Shown piece by piece: positions 11,381 through 21,589 of a stretch of 64,000 bases of DNA. This DNA comes from Triplophysa rosa. Lineage: Eukaryota; Chordata; Actinopteri; Cypriniformes; Nemacheilidae. Position 1 is the first letter of the stretch. Each line of letters opens with the position of its first letter. A model generated the notes under the pieces. The model saw nothing but the letters and a program-made list of their open reading frames with translations. It did no database searches and was not told where the DNA came from. The stretch spans positions 11,006,624 through 11,070,623 of the forward strand of contig NC_079891.1 in NCBI RefSeq assembly GCF_024868665.1, given 5' to 3'. Position numbers and translations under genes: made by a program.

Positions 11381-13053
11381 GGACCTCCTCCTCTACGGCC
11401 GACTCTTGACGGCCCAGGGTGGTGTGGGTGTAGGCGATGGAAGGTCTTGACCAGGTCTGGGTCCAGGCTGTGTTGGGCTGGTACCCAGGATCGCTCCCTC
11501 AGGACTGTATCCCTCCGAATCGACCAGGTAGTGAAAGCCACGGCCCGGCGTCTAGAATCTAGCAACGTCCTTACGGTGTATGTTAGACCACATTCAATGA
11601 TGCGAGGGGGAGGCGAAGCAGGCACTGGAATAGACAGAGGACAGGTAACTACAGATTTCAACTGGGACACATGGAAGGTAGGTCTTACTCGCATTGATTT
11701 TGGCAGGAAGAGTTGGTATGTAACAGGGTTGATACGTCTGGTGATCTTGAATGGGCCAATGAATCTTGGGGCCAGTTTCCTAGAGTTCAGTTTTCTTTAG
11801 CCGAGATCCAGACTTTTTGTCCGATCCTGTATAGGGGAACCCCTCTCCACCTCTTGTCAGCATACCTCTTGTGGCGGGTGGCTGCGTGTCTCAACGCTAT
11901 GTGGGCCCTTCTCCACATTGCTCTACACCTCTCCACAAACCTCTGTGCACTGGGAACTCAAACTTCTCTTTCCTGGCTGAAGATCAATGGTGGCTCAAAG
12001 CTGAATTGGCATTTGAATGGGGATACCCCAGTGGAAGAGCTGGGTATGGTGTTGTGCACCAGTTCTGACCAGATCAAGAAGTGACTCCAGTAAGATGGCT
12101 GGCGAGATGTGAAGCAGCGGATGTATTTCTCTAGCTTCTAGTTGACCCGTTCCATTTAGCCATTTGACTGAGGATGGAACCCTGAAGAGAGACTAATAGA
12201 AGATCCTAATAGAGACCAGAATGCTTTTCAATAGCGAGACATAAACTGAGGACCTCGGTCAGAAACAATATTCAAGGGAATGCCATGATTTCTTACCACG
12301 TGCTGGAGGACAATGTAGCAGTCTCTTTAGCAGAGGGGAGTTTGGGTAATGGAAGGAAGTGTGCAGCTTTAGAGAATCGGTCAACCAGCACCAGAACAAC
12401 AGTGTTACCTTCAGGCATGGGCAGACCAGTGATGAAATCCATGGAGATATGGGACCAGGGGAGTCGTAGGGTGGTCAATGGATGCAGAAGCCCGGCCGGG
12501 CGTTGGTTGGAAGATTTTTTTCTTTCTGCTCATGAATGGCCCACCAGGGGAGAGGCATGTCCCCATTGAAGGAACTCAGCTCTTGTATCCTTGGGAACAA
12601 ATAGGCATCCAGGTGGGACCCCATCGGGTGTGTCAGTTCCCCGTAAGGCCTCTAGTACAGTGTCCTCAATAGAACGGCGGACCGGTGCCAGGATGTGTTC
12701 TCTGGGAATTATGAATTCTGGAGAATGGTCCCTCTCAGAGCAATCAAACTGTCTTGACAGTGCATCCGCCTTGGTGTTCTTTGATCCAGGTTTAAAATAA
12801 ATCACAAAATTAAATGGAGTAAAAAAAGGACCACCTAGCTTTCCGGGGATTGAGACGTTTGGTCTTCTGTAATTATGATAAGTTTTTGTGGTCCGTCCAG
12901 ACAATGCAAGGGTGCTTGGCTCCCTCGAGCCAGTGCCGCCACTCCTTGACAGCAAGTTTAACCGCCAGGAGTTCGTTGTTGCCTACATCATAGTTCCTCT
13001 CTGCCGGGGTCAGGCTTCTGGAATAGAATGAACATGGGTGTAGTCTGCTATCG
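11381..13053 (-). pseudogene. Gypsy pol 3' half: RNase H, integrase, chromodomain (broken)
   Basis: Read on the minus strand, the order is RNase H ([18 protein letters not shown] near 13040, WRHWLEG, then FKPGSKNTKADALSR), the integrase zinc region (FLQWGHASPLVGH), the integrase core ([12 protein letters not shown], then [20 protein letters not shown]) and a chromodomain (LTYTVRTLLDSRR, then ERSWVPA) ending at the LTR. Many frameshifts divide it. The pol similarity begins abruptly at about 13053, inside RNase H, next to DIRS sequence. The RT core is absent here and in both arms. Confidence 0.8.
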
Positions 13054-13269
13054 GTGACCAGAACGTACCCCTAGCCTCCCTGTCGGTCCCTGGGAGCCTG
13101 TCAAGAGCTTCCCAAACCGTCACGGTGACTACGGGATACGGTCCGTCTCGGCTACGCGATCCAACTCCTTGGACGCCCGCCCAAGTTTCGGGGCATCCTC
13201 TTACCTCAGCAGAGGCTAGGATGTCCCGTGCTTCGGGCCGAGGTCGCCACCCCTCTGGTGAGGAAGTGA

Positions 13270-14420
13270 TCGTGCTCGTCCCTCTAGCCGAGATGTTCAA
13301 CGGGTTACAGCCCGTACTTCATCGTCCCCAAAAAGAGCGGGGGTCGCTAGATCTGCGTACCCTGAACAGGCACCTACTCAAGCTGCCGTTCAGGATGCTC
13401 ACGCAGAAGCGCATCTGTCAGATGTCAAGATGGATTCATGGCAATCGACCTGAAGGACGCTTACTCTCATGTCTCTTTCTCCCTCGTCATCGCCCGTTCC
13501 TATGGTTCGCTTTCGAGGGTCAGGCATATTAGTACAGAGTCCTCCCCTTCGGTCTGTCCCTGTCCCCACGAGTCTTCACGAAGATCGTGGAAGCCGCCCT
13601 CACTGAGAGGTGTGCGGGTACTAATCTATCTCGACAACTGGCTCATTTGACACACTCGTGAGATCTGTTATGTACACACAGGGACCTAGTGCTTCGGCAC
13701 CTAGATCGATTGGGACCACAGGTCAACCGAAAAGGAGCAGGCTCTCCTCTGTGCAGAGCATACTCTTTTTTAGTATGGAACTCAACTCTGTCTCTATTAC
13801 AGCGCGACTGCGCTCAGTCAGTGTTGAACTGCCTGGAATATTTCAAGCAGTCAGCGGGAGGAGGCTCCTGGGTACATGGCATCCTCGACGGTGGTGATAC
13901 CCCTCAGGTTGATGCACATGAGACCGCTCCAACACTGGCTACAGAGTCGAGTTCCCTGGAGAGCGTGGCACACCGGCAGCAGGCGGATGGTGATTACGTT
14001 CTTCTGCCGACGCACCCTAACCCCTTGGTCTTCAATGACCTTTTCTACGGACGGGGGTCCCTCTTGGGCAGGCGAGATGCGTCAAGGTCGACAGACGCCT
14101 CCCTGCAGGGTTGGGGTTCCGTGTGCAACGGGCACGCAGTGTCAGGGCGAGGGGCGAGCCCCCGCCTGCGCAAGCATATCAATTGCCTAGAGTTGTTGGA
14201 TGTGCTACCCGCACTGAAGGGGTTACAACCTCTCGTGCTGAACAAGCACGTGCTGGTCCGGTCGGACTGCACAACTGCCGTAGCATTTTTAACCGCCAGG
14301 GTGGCGTTCGCTTATGGCAGCTAACACGACTCGCCCGACGCCTCCTCCTGTGGAGTCCGCAGGGCCACACATATCCCAGGTGACCTGAACCAGACAGCCG
14401 ATGTGCACTCTCGTCAGCTG
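13270..14420 (+). pseudogene. DIRS RT and RNase H (copy 1, broken)
   Basis: The RT region has AEMFNGLQPVLHRPQKE, RTLNRHLLKLPFRMLTQKR and FMAIDLKDAY (motif A). The active site reads VLIYLDNWLI instead of YLDD, with the Asn codon at 13636. RNase H motifs follow: DASLQGWGSVCNG, NCLELLDVLPALKGL and LVRSDCTTAVAFL. Frames change several times. The product would copy element RNA through a circular intermediate in an active DIRS; this copy cannot. Confidence 0.78.
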
Positions 14421-15599
14421 ACGCCTCGCGGAGAGTGGCGACTCCACCCCCGCGTAGCCAGCTCATTGGGGACAGTCAGGGCGGACTCAGGTAGACCCCT
14501 TCGCCTCCCTGGACACCACCCATTGCCACTAAGGTACTCCCTGCCTCGGCACGGAGGCTCTAGCGCACAGCTGGCCGTGGGACAAGCAGAAGTACGTCTT
14601 CCCCCAGTGAGCCTCATTGCGCAGACCCTGTGCAAGGTCAGGGAGAGGAGCATCAAGTGTACTAGTTGCGCCATACTGGCCCAACCGGACTTGGTTCTCG
14701 GAGCTAATGCTCTTGACAACAGCTCCTTCCTGCGGGCATCAGGCAAGACCGGCGACCGGTAGGGTGTACGCCTATGACAGTACCTGACCCTAGGGGGTCA
14801 GCGTACTACTAGCCTCCCTTCTTCCCCCACTGGGTGAAGAACAGGCACTCCATCCATCACTATCAAGCACCTCCTGTGGGCGGGCTGGGCAGAGCAGCCC
14901 TGCCCCTTAGGCTGGGTATCACCTGAGTTATTCGCAACATAGCTCTAACCGGACCTAGTGCTACCAGACGTTGCAACCCCCCAGCAGGGCGGTTCCGTCT
15001 GATGTATCCTCATGCTGGTTCCCACCTTGGTAACCCATGATCTCCTTAGGTGGACCTCCACCTCGCGGTTAATTCCTTCAGTCCGCACTTTCTTCCCATG
15101 AGTTCTCCCCCATCGGTGAGACCATGTTGGTATCTCCACTAGTCTCCTCCCTGTGGTAGGAAGTGGTCTCTGTAGCGCATCCCCCGCTTGAGGAAGTAGC
15201 GCTTACCCAGTGGCCTTACGGTTCCGGGCGGCTTCTCGCTGTTAGAGAAACAAGGCCGCCGCCTGTGAGGCCGACGGTAGGGGCCTTCCCACCTTTCAAG
15301 AAAGCTCTGGGACCCCCTACCTACCCACTGGTAGGTTACAATTTCGCGGTAGCGTCACGGCTGACACGCCCAGGCCAGTCACTGTCGCTTCGTTGAGATT
15401 GTGACAGGGCACAGTGTTATGGCGTTTTCCATTGGAACTCCATCTGTCGGTTCGACACAACGTCGAGATACTGACAGAATGGGAACGTCTCGGTTACGTT
15501 TGTAACCTCGGTTCACTGATGGAGGGAATGAGACGTTGTGTCCTCTTGCCACAACACGTGCTGTCCACTGCAGCAGTCGTGAGAGGTCTCAGGCTCCTC

Positions 15600-15816
15600 A
15601 GAACTAAGGTGAATGAATGAGGCACGCCGTCTCCCTTTTATACCCGGATATCCGGGGGCGGAGTCCGGCATGCAAATTTCATTCGCTAATTTTCTTTGGC
15701 CTTTTCTAATAAGTCGGAAGTGATTGGTTCTCAAGGACGAACCCCATCTGTCGGTTCGACACAACGTCTCGTTCCCTCCATCAGGGAACCGAGGTTACAA
15801 ACGTAACCGAGACGTT
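15600..15816 (-). repeat. DIRS right inverted terminal repeat (copy 1)
   Basis: The segment is the inverse of the DIRS left end seen at 28058 and 30787. On the minus strand it reads the CTGTCGGT-type terminus, GCCAATGAAA-like and TTTGCATGCCGG blocks and a TATAAAAGGGAGACGG promoter-like sequence. It is followed without a gap by BEL/Pao coding sequence. Confidence 0.75.
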
Positions 15817-16245
15817 CTCTAAGCAGTAGTCTGCCCTGAATGATGACAGGTGCAGCAAACCCAAGTGGATCAAACAAACTATTAATCGTTGACAGGACCC
15901 CACGTCTGGTGTATGGTCTCACCTGGTCTGCAACCTGGAAGATGAACACATCTTCAGTCCTGTCCAAACTCACACCCAGACTTCTCTGGACTGGTGGAAG
16001 ACCAGTGCTCAGATCTAGATTCTATAGGTCCTTTGCAAGATCCTCTGAAGGAAATGCTTTTATGACTTCCACTTTATTAGAGGCAATCTTGTGAAGACGT
16101 AGATTAGACTGAGACAGCATGTCCTGAGTGGTCTTGAGTAGCTTGATGGCTTCCTCTTCCGTGGGGAGGGAGGTAAGGCCATCATCCACTTAAAAGTTTC
16201 TTTCTACAAAGTGCCTTGCCTCGGATCCATAGTCTTGTTCACCTG
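15817..16245 (-). pseudogene. BEL/Pao RT C-terminal part (broken active site)
   Basis: Minus-strand pol of a BEL/Pao element. Reading down from about 16240 there is YGSEARHFVERNF, then the active-site box, where the expected YVDD reads stop-VDD: the codon before Val-Asp-Asp is TAA (complement of 16190-16192). SQSNLRLHKIASNKVEV, PSEDLAKDL, SLGVSLDRTEDVF and NSLFDPLGFAAPVIIQGR follow. It ends at the DIRS terminus at 15816. It is the downstream part of the RT fragment at 18140-18770. Confidence 0.82.
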
Positions 16246-18140
16246 TGTTACTTTGTAAAATATAATCAGTGAGATCTTAACCCAGAGCCGGTGGCCAGGT
16301 GTATTCTCTGTGATTTATTTTGTTTTCTTTATGAAATCTGTTAATTTTCATTTATTGCCCAACATTATATTGTGTTAACTTGCTATGGCATGCAAGTAAG
16401 GGGATGCTCTTATTTTTTTTTGGTTATGCTACGGCTAATATTTTTCTCTCATGTTTTGTGTAACAAGGGAGTTAGGAGCAGTGCCTTGTCTTTGCTTTTC
16501 TTTTTTTGTTGGAGGGGTAGAAAGACTCCTAAACCCCAAGGAAGAATTATTTTGGTTTGTTATTTTTGTGGCTCTCCCTTCATCTCCCTTCACAGTTCTT
16601 TACCTATGGACTTGTAAGAAAAATAAACCTTTGTTACATCTTTAACTCTCAAACTTGTGTGTGGTGTGATACGTTGGGACCTGGAGACCTCAGCCATTCT
16701 CACTCTCCACGCAACCTTGTTACGTTCCTTAACCCTAGACGAAGGCAAACCGTAACACCTGCAAGGGAAGCTCTCCTGAGCCCATATATGGCAACTGCTG
16801 GAGACGGGCTGTGTTACGGTTCTGGAAGGGAAACTCGAGAGTCAAACGCAGGGTAGTAAGAATCTTTAATAAATGCCTCACTTCAAAAAATACAACAGGG
16901 TAGTCAACACAACAGAGGACCGTCTAGCGGCAATAAATCAGATACCCAGGAATCTGTACAACAGCCGAGTCGTGAATAGAGTCCTGGATGCACAGGGCAA
17001 AAAAATGGCTCGAGCGCTGAGCCAAAAAAGGGGACGGAGACAATGAGTCCTGTATCCAGCGGCCAGGCCGCAATTGAGTATGAGATCGAGGGTAATACCC
17101 ACAGACGTGGGGGTGTGGAGACAGGGCCAGAGAAATCTCCTGGCAAAAAGTCCAACGAGAGAATCAGGAGGTAAATCCTTACAGGGAAGTTCAATAATTC
17201 ATAGGAGACAAGTAGCTGAGCAAACCACCAGGCCAACTGGAGACTAAATGTTCCCAATAAGGACCCACAAGACCGACAGGAGGATACCTTCCCAGGTGAG
17301 TCCACTAGATGGCCAGGGGAGAGATACTTGGCCGAAGAAGTCACTTAATCCGACAGGAGAAATATGTTCCACCAGGAATCCACTAGACCAACAGGGTAGA
17401 TATACTTGGGTGAGAGTTCACTTAATCCGACGAGATATGTTCCAACAGGAATCCACTTGACCAACAGGGTAGAGATATTTGGGTGAGAGTTCACTTAATC
17501 CAACGACATATGTTCCAACAGGAATCCACTTGACCAACAGGATAGAGATGCTTGGGTGAGAGTTCATTTAATCCGACAGGAGAGATATGTTCCAACAGGA
17601 ATCCACTAGACCAACAGGGTAGAGATGCTTGGGTGAGAGTTCACTTAATCCGACAGGAGAGATATATTACAACAGGAAATCCATAGAACGAAATCCCTCA
17701 AGCCGTCCGACCGATCAGGGAGAACAAGAGATCCATGCAGCGATTCCGACACTGCAGGCAGACAAGAAGACACCACGTGGCAAACACAGCTCTGGAGCCT
17801 GGACGAAAAAGAGGTGATTACACGATACCCAAGACAAGATAAGCGATCGGTGAATCGCCGGAAATAATACTGATGATCTGACACAGGACAGAGGCACAAG
17901 AGGGTTTAAGAAGGAAAAGAAATCAAGGGAGAGAATGAGAAACCAGGAGGGGAGAGAGAAAACCGGAGCCAACCCAGGTGAAAGGAGTGAAACAATGATG
18001 AGGTAATTAATGTCAACACAAGGGGCGGGGCTGTCACGAATACACCGAGCACATGGAGAGCTGTCAAGCTGAACCATGTGTTCGACAAGAAACAAAACAA
18101 ACAAGTGCTCAAACCCGAGACCTCACAGGCTGCTACCAAA
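16246..18140. other. Unassigned 1.9-kb insertion splitting the BEL/Pao RT
   Basis: BEL/Pao RT coding sequence stops on one side and resumes on the other, so this is inserted DNA, although the edges are approximate. No protein domain is seen. There is an AATAAA-type signal near 16621, an inverted pair CCGTAACA (16752) and TGTTACGG (16812) that looks like facing LTR ends, an AATAAATGCC block near 16870, and a tandem repeat at 17260-17680. It may be the remains of one or two LTR elements. Confidence 0.45.
17260..17680 (+). repeat. Tandem repeat of about 77-81 bp, five to six units
   Basis: Successive units contain GAATCCACTAGACCAACAGG, AGAGATGCTTGGGTGAGAG and TTCACTTAATCCGACAGGAG with small changes. 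The first unit is the most divergent. This is a minisatellite inside the insertion above; no spacers separate the units. Confidence 0.75.
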
Positions 18141-18770
18141 AACATGCACTCGCATCTGGTACTCCAGAACTTTGTTGTTCAAGTGATTATTGTCGTACCA
18201 AAGGAAGTGCAGAAAGTTCTGATGTTCTTTTGCTACCACAAAGGAGTGAAACATTTGTTGGATATCAGCCATCACTGCCACACATTCCCTCCTGAATCGC
18301 AGTAGAACCCCCAAAAGGTTATTGTTTTTGTTAGGGCCAGTGAGGAGGACATCACTTAATGATACACCCTGATGTTGAGCACCAGAGTCGAATACTACTC
18401 TTATCTGGTCGGGTTTCTTTGGATGATATACCCCGAAGATTGGCAGATACCAGCATTCTTTGTTACTGTGTAATTGAGGTGCCAACTCTGCATGCTCATT
18501 CTCAAATATCTTACACATAAAATCCACAAAGTGCTCTTTTACCTTGGGGTGTCTTTTTAGTTTGCGTGTCAGTAACATGAGCTGGTTTTTGACCTGGACC
18601 TTGTTATTTTGGAGGTTATTTTGTTATTACTACGGAACAGAAGTGGGGCAACCCAGCTATTTGACTCTTCCTGATGTAATTCCCTTTCCATAATCTTCAG
18701 GAAGGCCAGGTAATCCATGGAGGGAGCTGGTTTGTCGTCATTCCTTGTGCAGCAGAAAACCAATTCGCCT
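18141..18770 (-). pseudogene. BEL/Pao RT N-terminal part
   Basis: Minus-strand RT with MDYLAFLKIMERELHQ, ESNSWVAPLLFRS, a frameshift near 18575, ECWYLPIFGVYHPKKPDQIRVVFDSGAQ, VSLSDVLLTGPN, VAVMADIQQMFHSF (catalytic Asp of motif A) and YQMRVHVFG, where the insertion begins. It reads into the fragment at 15817-16245. Confidence 0.82.
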
Positions 18771-19230
18771 ATGGAAATATGCTAGCATTTTGCATATTCA
18801 TAACAAAGCTGTGGTCATTTCTCATGCAGGCCTCACAACAAATGAAATTACAAAAACATGAAAAGAGGGGAAATCTGACGTCATACTTGTTTGTAACGAG
18901 TTCCCTGCAACACGTTCAAGTTTGTTAAAAAGAGCTACACAGAATGACTTTCTGAATCACTTTCTTCTCATTTTCAGGAGCTCTGTATTTCGAAGCAATG
19001 TGGCCATCTCCTTCACATCTGTAACAGAAAAAATCTTCTGAGCTTCTAGAAGATCCAGCTACCCTGGACTGAGTGAGCTTCACAGAACACACTATATCTT
19101 CCTCCTGAGATCTCTCTTTCTCTACTTTAGACGTGGGTTGCACAGCCATTACGTTCACTTGCTTCCTGAGCTTCTTGAGTCCTTTTTCAGAGCTTTTATT
19201 TCATAACTGTCATCAGAAGATGCAGAAAAG
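18771..19230 (-). pseudogene. BEL/Pao gag C-terminal zinc-knuckle fragment
   Basis: A minus-strand frame includes CYRCEGDGHIASKYRAPENE, a CCHC-like knuckle in which the final Cys is Tyr, preceded by a lysine-rich part. The protease between this fragment and RT is missing. The upstream part of gag is cut off by the gypsy LTR that begins at 19231. Confidence 0.6.
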
Positions 19231-19773
19231 TGTCAGGATCTGGGACTATTGTTTCTTGTTTTTTGCCACTAGAGGTCACTGTTTCACCTGTTGTTCACAT
19301 TAACGTCATTGTCTTCACCTGTGCCTCATTTCTCCCCAGTGTATTTAAGTTGCCCTTTGTTCTCTGTCCTGTGCTTGGTGTTTAAAGTCCAGTAGCCTAC
19401 CTTTTGAGCAGTCACTAGCTTTTTCTGGTATGTCTTCAGTCTCAAGTTTCTTTTGATATGTTTCTTTTTCAAACCTTGGACATTGTGGATTTTTTTTGTT
19501 GTACTTATTGAAGATCTTTCTGTTTGACTCATCCCGATTGGATTACGTTTGTTTTCTCTTTTTTTGGATATACCTTCTCATCCCGATTGGATTACCTTTG
19601 TTTTCTGGATTGTTTTTTGGAACCTTTTTTATCAAAAAAAAGAAAAGACTTATTCACCCCTAGTCCTCTTGTGTGCGTCTCTCTCTCTCTGGGTTCATCA
19701 CTTCCCCTGTGGCTCTGTGGGAGATAAGTAGTCTCATACATCGGAGACCCGAGTTCGAGCCCCGCCGCTGACA
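19231..19773 (+). repeat. 5' LTR of the gypsy element
   Basis: It begins TGTCAGGATCTGGG and ends GCCGCTGACA, 20 bp before the gag ATG. It contains two copies of an ATCCCGATTGGATTAC unit. Near its 3' end, at about 19709-19769, it has a tRNA-like stretch with a B-box-type GAGTTCGAGCCC and an A-box-like TGGCTCTGTGGG. Confidence 0.85.
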
Positions 19774-19793
19774 GAAACACCAAGCCATACTTC

Positions 19794-20757
19794 ATGGACC
19801 CAGAGACGCCCACCACCCGCGATCTTCTACCCACGATCGCTCAACATGAGAACTCAGTCCAACGCCATGAAGTGGCGCTAGCCCAACAGGAAGTGTTGAA
19901 TGCCAAACACTCACAACTGTTGGCCGACATCACCACTTCGATCCGCCAGATCTTTGACCGGTTACCTATTCCTCAAGCCACCTCTCCAGTGTCCGCCACT
20001 GTCTCTGTTCCTAACCTTCAAGCACCCACCCCCTTTGCTGAACCACGCAGATCCCAGCGCCTGTCGTGGATTCCTGACGCAGTGCTCCCTCAGCTTCGAG
20101 TTACAGCCCTCATCCTTCCCCTCAGACAGAGCGAAGATCACTTACCTCATCACTCTTCTCTCTGGCAAGGCCCTCGCCTGGGCTACGGAAGTTTGGGAGG
20201 CCCAAAGCCCGTTTTGTGCAAGCTACACTGCCTTCGAGAAGGAATTCAGGAGGGTCTTCAATCACCCCATTAGTGGCCGAGAGGCGTCTAAACGACTGTT
20301 GTCTCTTCAACAGGGTGGACAGAGTGTTGCAGAGTACGCCATCCAGTTCCGTACCGTTGCGGCAGGAAGTGGCTGGAATGACGAATCGCTCATGGTGTGC
20401 TTTCAAAATGGTCTTTCAGAAGTGCTCCAGGATGAGCTGGTTACACGTGAGCCGTCTACCACTCTCGAGTCCCTCATTGACCTTGCAGTCCGGTTGGATA
20501 ACCTTTTGAGAGAGAGGATACTGAGCCGCCTGTTGTTTGTTCTTATTGCCCCCCCAAGTAAACCAGAGACATTATCACAGTCCCCAGATATTCCTGAACC
20601 CATGAACTTGGGTGGTTCCCGTCTTTCCTCGTCTGAACGAGACCGCCGTTTGAGGGAGCGGTGTTGCCTATACTGTGGCCTTCCGGGACATTTTCGTTCG
20701 GGTTGCCCTGAACTCTCGGGAAACGCCCGGTCCCGTACAGGCAAGGAGGGACTGTAA
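19794..20757 (+). pseudogene. Gypsy gag (frameshifted)
   Basis: It starts MDPETPTTRDLLPTIAQHEN and shifts frame near 20045 before the core: CRGFLTQCSLSFELQPSSF, KITYLITLLSGKALAWAT, YTAFEKEFRRVFNHPISGRE and VAEYAIQFR. It ends with the CCHC knuckle [17 protein letters not shown] and a stop. Gag packages the element RNA. It is the same family layout as the gags in the inverted duplication, but a different subfamily. Confidence 0.85.
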
Positions 20758-21295
20758 CGGGAATAACCCAGATGCCTCCTTCCTCCAATTCAGGACTGTA
20801 CCTTCCTGTCACTCTCACCTGGGGTGGTCGCAAACTCCAACTGAAGGCCTTAGTAGACTCAGGGGCTGCTGGAAACTTTATTGATCTTTCTCTTGCCGAA
20901 GGACACAAGATCCCCTCTGACCATTAGTAAACCAGAGACATTATCACAGTCCCCAGATATTCCTGAACCCATGAACTTGGGTGGTTCCCGTCTTTCCTCG
21001 TCTGAACGAGACCGCCGTATGAGGGAGCGGTGTTGCCTATACTGTGGCCTTCCGGGACATTTTCGTTCGGGTTGCCCTGAACTCTCGGGAAACGCCCGGT
21101 CCCGTACAGGCAAGGAGGGACTGTAACGGGAATAACCCAGATGCCTCCTTCCTCCAATTCAGGACTGTACCTTCCTGTCACTCTCACCTGGGGTGGTCGC
21201 AAACTCCAACTGAAGGCCTTAGTAGACTCAGGGGCTGCTGGAAACTTTATTGATCTTTCTCTTGCCGAAGGACACAAGATCCCCTCTGACCATCT
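20558..21295 (+). repeat. 369-bp direct tandem duplication across the gag-protease boundary
   Basis: Unit one runs from 20558 to 20926 and unit two from 20927 to about 21295, with only a base or so of difference (TTGAGGGAG against ATGAGGGAG). Each unit holds the zinc knuckle, the gag stop and the protease start up to CTGACCAT. The length is a multiple of three, so reading frames are kept. Confidence 0.92.
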
Positions 21296-21473
21296 TTCCA
21301 ATCCCCTGTCTATTACTGCCGTGGATGGTAGGCCCTTGGGTTCTGGGAAAATAACCCATCTTTCCGCCCCGCTTAGGCTATCCATCCAGCGACACCAGGA
21401 AGAGCTACAGTTCCACCTGTTGTCCCAGTTATCCTCGGACATCCCTGGCTTCTCAAGCATAACCCTCAGCTAG
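21141..21473 (+). pseudogene. Gypsy protease
   Basis: A retropepsin-like domain with [20 protein letters not shown] and the active-site triad [10 protein letters not shown], then ITAVDGRPLGSGKI. It follows the second unit of the internal duplication. The frame ends at a stop at 21473 before RT, and the usual ILGxPWL segment is disturbed. Confidence 0.75.
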
Positions 21474-21589
21474 ACTGGTCCTCGGCACTGTCTCCAGTTG
21501 GAGTCCCGCATGTCGTCTTACCTGTCTCACCCTAGAAAATCCTGACCCTGCTCTCGAGTCCCCTGAGTTCCTAGACCTGTCCCGAGTCC

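Larger units (their letters stand above)
13054..15816 (+). mobile_element. DIRS retrotransposon copy 1, 3' part
   Basis: The copy starts abruptly next to the gypsy fragment and carries RT and RNase H. It then jumps at about 14755 into the 3' untranslated and internal complementary region, so the tyrosine recombinase is deleted. The right end is the DIRS inverted terminal repeat, ending GTAACCGAGACGTT, which directly abuts a BEL/Pao reading frame. Its sequence corresponds to 34261-36000 and 37050-38137 of DIRS copy 2b. Confidence 0.8.

Noticed and set aside
17260..17680. Regular direct repeats resembling a CRISPR array
   Set aside because: Units are contiguous and 77-81 bp long with no unique spacers, in a eukaryotic retroelement context; it is a minisatellite.
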